From Candidatus Pacearchaeota archaeon (GTDB taxonomy: Archaea > Nanobdellota > Nanobdellia > Pacearchaeales > GW2011-AR1), in NCBI GenBank assembly GCA_016866915.1, contig VGKR01000028.1, positions 1 to 5,797 of the forward strand: DNA of 5,797 nucleotides. The letters are read 5' to 3'. Made by a program: the position numbers and the translations under genes. The notes beneath the pieces were generated by a model that saw nothing but the letters and a program-made list of their open reading frames with translations, was not told the origin of the DNA and made no database searches. Below, one piece after another: positions 1 through 3,999 of this stretch. The first letter of the stretch is position 1, and the number at the start of each line of letters is the position of its first letter.

Positions 1-316
1 CTCCTGAAATAGTGCCGGAAAATGAAGTTGAAAAAGTAACTATTGCTCTTATTGTCTCTGTAGAAGAGGCACCTATAGTGGTATCATTAAAAGATAAAGA
101 GCCGGTACTTAATTCTGACTCACTGAAATTTAAATTTCCTGCTACTCCGGTATTTGTTAAGTCAAAAATTATTTCAAAGAAACCAGTCTCTTGGCTTACA
201 TTTTGAGGAATAACATAATTAGTTATGGGATCTAAATCTACAGCACTAACTCCACTCATCAAGAATATCAATGCAAAAAAACTCAATGCAAAAAAACTCA
301 ATGCTTTTGATTCCAT
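1..316 (-). CDS. Secreted or surface protein with signal peptide, N-terminal part only (cut by left edge)
   Basis: The reading frame is open from the ATG at 316 to the window edge, giving 105 visible residues; an in-frame TGA lies 9 nt upstream of this ATG, so the start is well fixed. Residues 1-25 form a classic Sec signal peptide: a short N-region with one Lys, a hydrophobic core made of two LSFFA repeats plus LIFLM, and a VSA cleavage site before VDLD. The mature part is rich in Thr, Ser, Asn, Gly and beta-prone residues, with an NTG turn near residue 61, as in Ig-like or CARDB-like extracellular domains of archaeal surface proteins. No catalytic motif is visible and the C-terminus lies outside the window, so the function is unknown. 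It diverges from the membrane protein at 487 and has its own TATA box at 346-353. The overlapping plus-strand frame is a shadow: it lacks a signal peptide or any family pattern. Confidence 0.75.
   Translation of the reverse strand, partial: MESKALSFFALSFFALIFLMSGVSAVDLDPITNYVIPQNVSQETGFFEIIFDLTNTGVAGNLNFSESELSTGSLSFNDTTIGASSTETIRAIVTFSTSFSGTISG
268..304. repeat. 15-bp perfect tandem repeat inside a signal peptide
   Basis: The 15-bp unit atgcaaaaaaactca occurs at 271-285 and again at 286-300 without mismatch. Three bases before and four after continue the same period. Fifteen bases is five codons, so the repeat is in frame and encodes LSFFA-LSFFA in the hydrophobic core of the signal peptide of the left-edge secreted protein. 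Confidence 0.95.
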
Positions 317-345
317 TTTTAATTGTCATTCTGCAGTGAGAATGA

Positions 346-360
346 TTTATAAAGATTTCT
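346..360 (-). promoter_or_regulatory. TATA box and BRE-like element of the left-edge secreted protein gene
   Basis: On the minus strand this reads AGAAATCTTTATAAA: an archaeal TATA box (TTTATAAA, 346-353) preceded by a purine-rich BRE-like stretch. A start about 26 bp from the box centre would fall near 323, leaving a leader of roughly 7 nt before the ATG at 316. The same GAAATCTTTATAAA string occurs at the sepF promoter. Confidence 0.6.
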
Positions 361-431
361 ATTATTAAGGATATAGTTTTTTCTATGAAAGTTTTGAAAT
401 TTTTTAAGCAGCGCAGAGATAAAAGAGAAAA

Positions 432-439
432 TTTATATA
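432..439 (+). promoter_or_regulatory. TATA box of the plus-strand membrane protein gene
   Basis: TTTATATA is a close match to the archaeal TATA consensus and is preceded by the purine-rich BRE-like stretch gagaaaa. The predicted start is near 462, which gives a leader of about 24 nt before the TTG at 487. That leader is longer than those predicted for the other genes in the window. Confidence 0.6.
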
Positions 440-473
440 ATTAAAAATTCTTATTTTTACGTTGAATAAACAA

Positions 474-478
474 AGGGG
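474..478 (+). promoter_or_regulatory. Shine-Dalgarno-like site deciding the TTG start at 487
   Basis: AGGGG can pair with the CUCCU of an archaeal 16S 3' end with one G-U wobble, and it ends 8 nt before the TTG codon. It is the only convincing ribosome binding site I see in the window. It supports TTG 487 as the true start, since no ATG lies near the N-terminus. Confidence 0.5.
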
Positions 479-486
479 AAATTAAC

Positions 487-873
487 TTGGCGATTAAATC
501 TCACGAGAATTCTATAGGAGCATGGGCATTTCTTATAGGAGTTATTCTGGCTGTTTTAATTGGATTATCAACCACGATTATTCCAAATCCCACTGTTATA
601 AGATATAGCGGACAGATTTATGGAATACTTGTTCTTTTGGGTTTAGTTATCGGATTTGTGAATGTTCCTGAAAAAGATTCTCAGACCTTTTTATGGGCAG
701 GAACAGCTTTGGTTATTGTGAGTAAATTTGGAATGGATAGTGTAAGGGGTTCTTTAATAGGAATAATGGTTGGTGATGCTGTTTCAGCTGTTTTTGCAGC
801 TCTTTTGGCTTTATTTGTGCCGGCAACAATTGTTTCTGCTCTGAAAACTGTTTTTTCAATATCCAAGATATAA
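487..873 (+). CDS. Small integral membrane protein, about four helices, function unknown
   Basis: This 128-residue protein starts at TTG with a Shine-Dalgarno-like site 8 nt upstream and a TATA box at 432-439. Hydrophobic segments lie near residues 10-32, 44-60, 68-81 (short) and 88-118 (long enough for a re-entrant or kinked helix). The loop at 61-67 (PEKDSQT) and the SKFGMDSVRG stretch at 79-88 are the main polar parts; the N-terminus MAIKSHEN is polar. There is no signal-peptide cleavage site and no recognisable transporter or enzyme motif. It is the only clearly plus-strand gene and is convergent with sepF, with 41 nt between their stops. I do not recognise the family by name. Whether its position beside sepF means a role in division or envelope biology is speculation. 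The two minus-strand frames overlapping it are shadows. Confidence 0.8.
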   Translation: MAIKSHENSIGAWAFLIGVILAVLIGLSTTIIPNPTVIRYSGQIYGILVLLGLVIGFVNVPEKDSQTFLWAGTALVIVSKFGMDSVRGSLIGIMVGDAVSAVFAALLALFVPATIVSALKTVFSISKI

Positions 874-914
874 TTTCATCAGAAACATATATAATAAATA
901 GGTAAAAAGCAGAA

Positions 915-1310
915 TTAATCAAAAGGGTGCTTTTTCTCTTCTCTCTTTTTTACAGGTTCTTCTTTATGGATTTTTGCAAAAGAAGGTGTTGCTATTACTA
1001 TATTTTCTCCAAAACCAGCGATATTCCCTTCAAGAGCATCAACTGTCTTTTTTATTTTAGAAACAGCTCTTTTCAATTCAATTGAATCTTTTTGTCTGAG
1101 AGTTTTTATATCCACAACAACTATGGTGTATCCCTCTCTTAGAGAAGTAAGCACGTCATTTACACTATCATAGTCTTTTAATGTGAAAAGTTTGACAAAA
1201 ACCTTGCTTTCATGCTCTTGCTTGCCTAAATCTATCTCAATATATTCCTCATCAAACTCGTTTCCGCTTCCTTTTGATGAAAAGGCCTTTTTTATTTTGT
1301 TAAAAACCAT
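915..1310 (-). CDS. sepF: Archaeal SepF, membrane anchor of the FtsZ ring
   Basis: The 131-residue protein has the layout of archaeal SepF (DUF552 family), which tethers FtsZ to the membrane at the division site. Residues 1-13 (MVFNKIKKAFSSK) look like the amphipathic membrane-targeting helix. A linker to about 21 follows, and the SepF core spans about 22-115. Hallmarks in order are YIEIDLG, FVKLFTLKDYDSVNDVLTSL, REGYTIVVVDI, the helix with ELKRAVSKIK, and the closing pattern GNIAGFGENIVIATPS at 95-110, matching the family's G-x-I-x-G-x-G...TPS strand. A charged tail (EEPVKKREEKKHPFD) ends it; the length is normal for the family. The start is fixed by a TATA box at 1332-1339, which predicts a leaderless mRNA beginning at this ATG. 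It is separated from the prefoldin gene upstream by a poly-T terminator, so it is likely a single-gene unit. Its partner gene ftsZ is about 2.7 kb upstream on the same strand. Confidence 0.9.
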   Translation of the reverse strand: MVFNKIKKAFSSKGSGNEFDEEYIEIDLGKQEHESKVFVKLFTLKDYDSVNDVLTSLREGYTIVVVDIKTLRQKDSIELKRAVSKIKKTVDALEGNIAGFGENIVIATPSFAKIHKEEPVKKREEKKHPFD

Positions 1311-1331
1311 GTTAGTTTTAACTTGTTAATC

Positions 1332-1349
1332 TTTATAAAGATTTCGTAA
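1332..1349 (-). promoter_or_regulatory. sepF promoter: extended BRE plus TATA element
   Basis: On the minus strand this reads TTACGAAATCTTTATAAA. The TATA box TTTATAAA (1332-1339) is 21 nt from the sepF ATG, with its centre 25.5 nt away, which is the spacing expected for initiation at the ATG. The element matches the spt5 promoter at 15 of 18 positions. Confidence 0.65.
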
Positions 1350-1378
1350 GTTTTTTACATATGTCCCCGTCGGAAGAG

Positions 1379-1410
1379 AAAAAAAATATTTCTTGCATCT
1401 AATTGAAAAA
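1379..1410 (-). terminator. Poly-T terminator of the eL43-rpoP-pfdB unit
   Basis: Downstream of the prefoldin stop codon the minus strand carries a T5 run (1406-1410) and then a T8 run (1379-1386). T-rich tracts without a hairpin are the usual archaeal RNA polymerase terminator. It sits between prefoldin and the sepF promoter. Confidence 0.5.
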
Positions 1411-1421
1411 TTCAAAAATAT

Positions 1422-1736
1422 TTAAAAAATTTCTTTTCTTAATGCTTCTAATTTCTCTGTTAAAGAATTTTCCTGCTTTTCTATTGACTTAAGTCTTATA
1501 TTTAAAAGATTTTCTCGATTTGAAAGCTCTTCTTTCATTTCAGAAGGGCTTGATTTTATCATTAATTGCCCAATAACTTTGAATACTTCTTCTGATTTTT
1601 CAATTTCTTTTTTCGCAGTGATTGTTTCAGATAGCTCCATTTGAAAAGCCTGTTTCTGAAGAAGCAGATTTTGCAAATTTTGTTCAAGAATGTGAAATTC
1701 CTGAATTTTTTCCTCGTTATTTTTTGTTTCTTTCAT
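1422..1736 (-). CDS. pfdB: Prefoldin subunit beta
   Basis: This 104-residue protein fits archaeal prefoldin beta, the subunit that forms the outer four positions of the alpha2-beta4 jellyfish-shaped chaperone that captures unfolded proteins in the cytosol. Residues about 8-48 form the first coiled-coil helix, with the typical LQNLLLQKQAFQMEL pattern. Residues about 49-66 (SEEVFKVIGQLMIKSS) match the hairpin consensus E-x-Y-K-x-V-G-x-I-L-V-K. Residues 67-102 form the second helix, with LLNIRLKSIEKQENSL close to the family's RIKTLEKQE motif. The length is slightly short of the usual 110-120. It begins 11 nt after the rpoP stop, so it belongs to the eL43-rpoP unit. In many archaea a Brix-domain and/or Pcc1 gene lies between rpoP and pfdB; neither fits in the 11-nt gap here. 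Confidence 0.9.
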   Translation of the reverse strand: MKETKNNEEKIQEFHILEQNLQNLLLQKQAFQMELSETITAKKEIEKSEEVFKVIGQLMIKSSPSEMKEELSNRENLLNIRLKSIEKQENSLTEKLEALRKEIF

Positions 1737-1747
1737 TTAGAATGTAA

Positions 1748-1885
1748 TCAAATAGCCTTTATTTTCTTGACTTTTGTTCTTGGCTTGTAAAAAATCTTAG
1801 AGCCGCAATAAGGACATAAAAATCTCTTTTCAAGATTAGCTGTTTGAATTTTTTTCTCGCATTTAAAACATTTATAGGTTGGCAT
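1748..1885 (-). CDS. rpoP: RNA polymerase subunit P (Rpo12)
   Basis: This short gene encodes 45 residues beginning MPTYKCFKC. It is a zinc-ribbon subunit of archaeal RNA polymerase, the counterpart of eukaryotic Rpb12, which helps hold the Rpo3/Rpo10/Rpo11 assembly platform to the large subunits. Zinc ligands are C6, C9, C24 and C27, spaced C-x2-C-x14-C-x2-C; the second pair lies in the diagnostic CPYCG. The end KPRTKVKKIKAI matches the family's basic C-terminus (R-x-K-V-x-x-V-K-A). The length is normal for archaeal Rpo12. It lies 32 nt after eL43 and 11 nt before pfdB, the standard archaeal neighbours. No Shine-Dalgarno sequence is seen before the ATG. Confidence 0.93.
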   Translation of the reverse strand: MPTYKCFKCEKKIQTANLEKRFLCPYCGSKIFYKPRTKVKKIKAI

Positions 1886-1917
1886 TGGAATTATTTATTT
1901 TTTTTAATTTTTAAATT

Positions 1918-2139
1918 TTATTTGGTAAGATGATAAACGTCTGAAGCAATTTTTTTGCCACATTTTTTGCAATACCATATTCCTTTTGAAAGCCTTTTCA
2001 GGCCCTTTTTTCCGCAAGAAGGACAAATTTGCTTTATTCTTTGTTTTTCTTCAACTGCAATTAGTTTTGTTCTGACTCTTTTTCCATATCTCGCTCCAAA
2101 ACGTCCTGCAGATTTTGTTTTTTTTAATTTTGTAGCCAT
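1918..2139 (-). CDS. rpl37ae: Ribosomal protein eL43 (L37Ae)
   Basis: This 73-residue large-subunit protein carries the eL43 hallmarks: the basic N-terminus with SAGRFGARYGKRVR at 10-23, followed by a zinc ribbon with C39, C42, C57 and C60 (C-x2-C-x14-C-x2-C), and the typical IWYCKKCGKKIA toward the end. The length is slightly shorter than many archaeal homologues (80-90). It starts 10 nt after the tRNA-Pro discriminator base with no room for a TATA box of its own: the point 26 bp upstream of the ATG lies in the tRNA T-arm and is not AT-rich. It is therefore probably transcribed from the tRNA promoter, its mRNA being released by tRNA 3' processing. It leads the eL43-rpoP-pfdB unit. Confidence 0.93.
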   Translation of the reverse strand: MATKLKKTKSAGRFGARYGKRVRTKLIAVEEKQRIKQICPSCGKKGLKRLSKGIWYCKKCGKKIASDVYHLTK

Positions 2140-2149
2140 ATTTCAAAAA

Positions 2150-2222
2150 TGGGGATGCTGGGATTTGAACCCAGATCGCCAGGTCCCAAACCTGGAAGCT
2201 TACCAGATTGGCCCACATCCCC
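2150..2222 (-). tRNA. tRNA-Pro (anticodon UGG)
   Basis: The minus strand folds into a full cloverleaf: acceptor GGGGATG with CATCCCC (7 bp), anticodon stem CCAGG with CCTGG around loop TTTGGGA (anticodon TGG), T-stem CTGGG with CCCAG around loop TTCAAAT, and a 4-nt variable loop CGAT. The D-arm is weaker: G10-U25 wobble, G11-C24, C12-G23 and a C13/A22 mismatch, with GG at 18-19 in the loop. A15 and U48 can form the Levitt pair. The discriminator is A at 2150 and CCA is not encoded, so it must be added post-transcriptionally. G1-C72 with A73 is the archaeal form of tRNA-Pro. There is no intron. A TATA box lies 24 nt upstream. Confidence 0.95.
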
Positions 2223-2246
2223 TTGAGAAAGAAATGGGGCAACTGG

Positions 2247-2261
2247 TTTATAAATTATTTC
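2247..2261 (-). promoter_or_regulatory. Promoter of tRNA-Pro (and probably eL43-rpoP-pfdB)
   Basis: The minus strand reads GAAATAATTTATAAA: a TATA box at 2247-2254 with a purine-rich BRE-like stretch upstream. The box centre is 28 nt from the tRNA 5' end, giving almost no 5' leader. The element overlaps the final codons and stop of uL11 (stop 2255-2257). No other promoter is evident before eL43. Confidence 0.6.
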
Positions 2262-2917
2262 TTTTCTTTAGCTTTTTCCTTAGGTTTCTCTTCGGGAGTT
2301 GCTTCTGGTTTCTTTTCTACAGCTTTTTCAGCTTCAGCTGCCTTAGCTGCTTCTTCTTGTTTAAGAAGTTTTTCTTGCTCTCCCTTTAGTTTTGCAAAAT
2401 ATTCATTCAATTCTTTTTTCTTTTCTGGAGATGTCTCGGTTTTTTCTTTGGAAATCTCGGCGTCATATTTTCCTTTATCGATTTCAGAGATAATTTCTTT
2501 TGGATTTTTATTTTCTACGAGAATCCCTAAACTTATGCAACTTCCCAAGGCTGTTTTTACAGCTGCTCTTAGATTTTTACTTGAAAGATTCGGAAGTTTT
2601 GTTTTTGCTACAGAAATTATTTGCTCTATAGATGCGTTAGCTATTTTTATTTTCTTCTGCTCGCCAGAACCCTTATCAATTCCTAATTCTTTTTTCAAAA
2701 GTTCTGAAATCGGCGGAGAGAAAACTTTTATCTCGAAATTTTTTGTTGAAGTATCAATATTTAGTTCTACAGGAACCTTCATTCCCTTAAAATTCATTGT
2801 GGTGTCATTAATTTTCTGAATAATGACATTCATCGGAATACCCACCGGTCCAAGCTTTTGGCTAAGCACAGGACCGGGCTTCATTTCTCCCCCTTCAACC
2901 AAGAGTTTAATTTGCAT
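2255..2917 (-). CDS. rpl11: Ribosomal protein uL11 with a charged C-terminal extension
   Basis: uL11 forms the base of the ribosomal stalk and binds the 23S GTPase-associated region. Residues 1-155 match archaeal L11: N-terminal domain with IKLLVEGGEMKPGPVLSQKLGPVGIPMN (proline-rich switch region), FEIKVFSPPISELLKKELGI around 61-80, then the rRNA-binding C-terminal domain with NLRAAVKTALGSCISLGI at 115-132. Residues about 156-220 are an extra tail of mostly Glu, Lys, Ala and Pro; the first part (about 164-195) could form a helix or coiled coil, and the last 20 look disordered. Typical archaeal L11 is about 160 residues, so the tail adds some 60. The start ATG is 24 nt after the spt5 stop, so it is co-transcribed with spt5. 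L1, L10 and L12, which often follow L11 in archaea, do not follow here. The long plus-strand frame over this gene is a shadow. Confidence 0.93.
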   Translation of the reverse strand: MQIKLLVEGGEMKPGPVLSQKLGPVGIPMNVIIQKINDTTMNFKGMKVPVELNIDTSTKNFEIKVFSPPISELLKKELGIDKGSGEQKKIKIANASIEQIISVAKTKLPNLSSKNLRAAVKTALGSCISLGILVENKNPKEIISEIDKGKYDAEISKEKTETSPEKKKELNEYFAKLKGEQEKLLKQEEAAKAAEAEKAVEKKPEATPEEKPKEKAKEKK

Positions 2918-2941
2918 TTTTATATTTTTTATTAATTTTTA

Positions 2942-3397
2942 TTAAGGTTCTTCAGGTTCTTCTTCTCTTCTTATAACCTTTACATTATCTATTTTTATTG
3001 TTACCGGTAGTTGGACAACAGCCCCAAGCAAACCCACAACAACTTCTTCCTTCTGTTTGTCTACTCTTAAAACTTTTGCTTTTTCTCCTTTAAGAGTTGA
3101 GCTGATTATTTCAATAATATCTCCTTCTTTTATTGAAATGCTTTCTACTGAAGGCTCAATCATATTCTTTATTTCTTCGTAGTCTATTGTTTTTCCCACT
3201 ATTCCTTTTACGTAAGGAAGATTGAAAACAGCTTCTTCGGCACTTTCTCTATTCTCAGCTTCAACAAGAATGTATCCTCTTAATCCATGAGGTCTTAAAA
3301 CAGAAAAAACTTCAAGTGCTTTTTTTTCAGCTCTGGCTGAAACCATATCAACAGCTTTTTCTTCTTTGTTTGTTGTTACTTTTATTATAAAAAGCAT
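2942..3397 (-). CDS. spt5: Transcription elongation factor Spt5 (NusG homologue)
   Basis: The 151-residue protein has the two-domain layout of archaeal Spt5, which binds the RNA polymerase clamp (with Spt4) and raises processivity. The NGN domain covers about 1-80: FIIKVTTNKEEKAVDMVSARA, the LRPHGLRGYILVEAENRESAEEAV pattern at 34-57, and the LPYVKGIVG segment. The KOW domain covers about 88-143, with IKEGDIIEIISSTLKGEKAKVLRVD and a second strand set ending VTIKIDNVKVI. A short acidic tail EEEPEEP ends it. The length is normal. It has a likely promoter of its own at 3423-3440 and is followed after 24 nt by uL11. It lies downstream of secE, the classic archaeal secE-spt5-uL11 order. Confidence 0.93.
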   Translation of the reverse strand: MLFIIKVTTNKEEKAVDMVSARAEKKALEVFSVLRPHGLRGYILVEAENRESAEEAVFNLPYVKGIVGKTIDYEEIKNMIEPSVESISIKEGDIIEIISSTLKGEKAKVLRVDKQKEEVVVGLLGAVVQLPVTIKIDNVKVIRREEEPEEP

Positions 3398-3422
3398 TTT
3401 AGTGATTTTATCGGCGATTTAA

Positions 3423-3440
3423 TTTATATTAATTTCGTAA
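3423..3440 (-). promoter_or_regulatory. spt5 promoter: extended BRE plus TATA-like element
   Basis: The minus strand reads TTACGAAATTAATATAAA, with a TATA-like box at 3423-3430. The box centre is 29.5 nt from the spt5 ATG, predicting a leader of only a few nucleotides. It matches the sepF element at 15 of 18 positions. Confidence 0.5.
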
Positions 3441-3460
3441 TCTTTTATAATTACCCCTAC

Positions 3461-3478
3461 TCCTTAAGAATTTAAGAA
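3461..3478 (-). other. Short inverted repeat in the secE-spt5 gap
   Basis: The minus-strand sequence TTCTTAAATTCTTAAGGA can fold into a 7-bp stem (one G-U pair) with a 4-nt ATTC loop. It is AT-rich and could arise by chance. It lies in the 142-nt gap between the secE stop and spt5 start, downstream of a second promoter-like element. Confidence 0.3.
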
Positions 3479-3505
3479 GCAGTTAAAATAATCTAATAAT
3501 TTGAG

Positions 3506-3519
3506 TTTATAAAATTTCC
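3506..3519 (-). promoter_or_regulatory. Second promoter-like element upstream of spt5
   Basis: The minus strand reads GGAAATTTTATAAA, with a full TATA box at 3506-3513. A start would fall near 3483, some 86 nt before the spt5 ATG. It could be an alternative spt5 promoter giving a long leader or could drive a short RNA. No open frame of note lies between. Confidence 0.35.
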
Positions 3520-3539
3520 TATAGAAATTCATAATTCAA

Positions 3540-3716
3540 TCACATAAATATTTTCATAACCAAAGAAAGAATAAAACCAAGAAATCCCAGCAATAAAATT
3601 CCAACAGCAGAAACTTTTGCTATCATCTCATATTCTTTTCTTGTTGGTTTTTTTAGGACGAGCCAGACTCTTTTTGATTTTGCAACAAAGGATTTCAAAT
3701 TCTGAATTTTTGTCAT
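3540..3716 (-). CDS. secE: Preprotein translocase subunit SecE (Sec61 gamma)
   Basis: This short gene encodes 58 residues, starting MTKIQNLKSFVAKSKRVW. It is the single-span clamp subunit of the SecYEG/Sec61 channel in the cytoplasmic membrane. An amphipathic N-terminal helix (about 3-22) leads into the diagnostic KKPTRKEYEMIAK at 22-34, which matches the archaeal Sec61-gamma consensus K-P-T-R-E-E-Y. One transmembrane helix follows at about 36-57 (VSAVGILLLGFLGFILSLVMKI). The length is typical of archaeal SecE. It lies 30 nt after the winged-helix-like gene and upstream of spt5, its usual archaeal neighbour. There is no TATA box at the right distance, so it is probably read from the ftsZ promoter. 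Confidence 0.92.
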   Translation of the reverse strand: MTKIQNLKSFVAKSKRVWLVLKKPTRKEYEMIAKVSAVGILLLGFLGFILSLVMKIFM

Positions 3717-3746
3717 CTTTTATAGAAAAAATAAGAGTTTTTAAAA

Positions 3747-3998
3747 TTATTCAATAGCAAAATATTCTTTTCCTCTTTCAGATAATCGATATTCAATTCT
3801 CATCTCCCCCCTTTTAGAAGTGGTTCTTGCTGTGTATAATAATCCTTTTTCCAAACCGTAAAGAATACTATCACTAAAAAGCTGACTTCTTCCAGGTTTT
3901 CCATCAAAAATAAATTTTTCCTTTTTTTCAATAACGAAGAATCTCTTTAAGAGTACTTCTTCCAATACACTTTCTGAGTTATTTGGTTTTCTTCTCAT
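3747..3998 (-). CDS. Small winged-helix-like protein, unrecognised family
   Basis: I do not recognise this 83-residue protein. I chose the ATG at 3998, one base after the ftsZ stop; an in-frame TTG at 4007 would add three residues and overlap ftsZ. The N-terminus is basic (MRRKPNN), followed by a likely helix (SVLEEVLLKRFFVIE). The second half, SDSILYGLEKGLLYTARTT then EMRIEYRLSERGKEYF at about 65-80, looks like the recognition helix, beta wing and closing L-S-x-x-G helix of winged-helix domains (compare the MarR/PadR-type Y-x-L-T-x-x-G pattern). The FIFDGKPGRSQ stretch between is not typical of a standard helix-turn-helix, so DNA binding is unproven. It is almost certainly translated from the ftsZ mRNA, with secE 30 nt downstream. 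Autoregulation of the ftsZ unit is possible but purely inferred. Confidence 0.7.
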   Translation of the reverse strand: MRRKPNNSESVLEEVLLKRFFVIEKKEKFIFDGKPGRSQLFSDSILYGLEKGLLYTARTTSKRGEMRIEYRLSERGKEYFAIE

Positions 3999-3999
3999 T

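Noticed and set aside
12..206. Plus-strand 64-residue open frame at the left edge
   Set aside because: It lies opposite the secreted-protein frame, which has a full signal peptide, an upstream stop fixing its start, and a TATA box. The plus-strand frame has none of these.
929..950. Plus-strand T-rich runs inside the 3' end of sepF as a terminator for the membrane protein
   Set aside because: T5 and T6 runs are present and could terminate, but they are explained equally well by lysine codons of sepF on the other strand.
1360..1376. Small GC-richer patch (tccccgtcgg) between prefoldin and sepF
   Set aside because: It is the most GC-rich spot in a very AT-rich gap, but it is too short, lacks a paired arm and has no promoter placed to make an RNA of it.
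2051..2242. Minus-strand 63-residue frame spanning the tRNA and the start of eL43
   Set aside because: It is out of frame with eL43 and reads through the tRNA, with no protein pattern.
1955..2389. Plus-strand 144-residue frame crossing eL43, tRNA and the uL11 end
   Set aside because: It runs straight through a complete tRNA and two certain genes in antisense.
2208..2819. Plus-strand 203-residue frame, rich in Phe and Ser, across the tRNA promoter and uL11
   Set aside because: It starts inside the tRNA gene and runs antisense to the lysine/glutamate-rich uL11, which produces Phe/Ser-rich shadow protein. No motif supports it.
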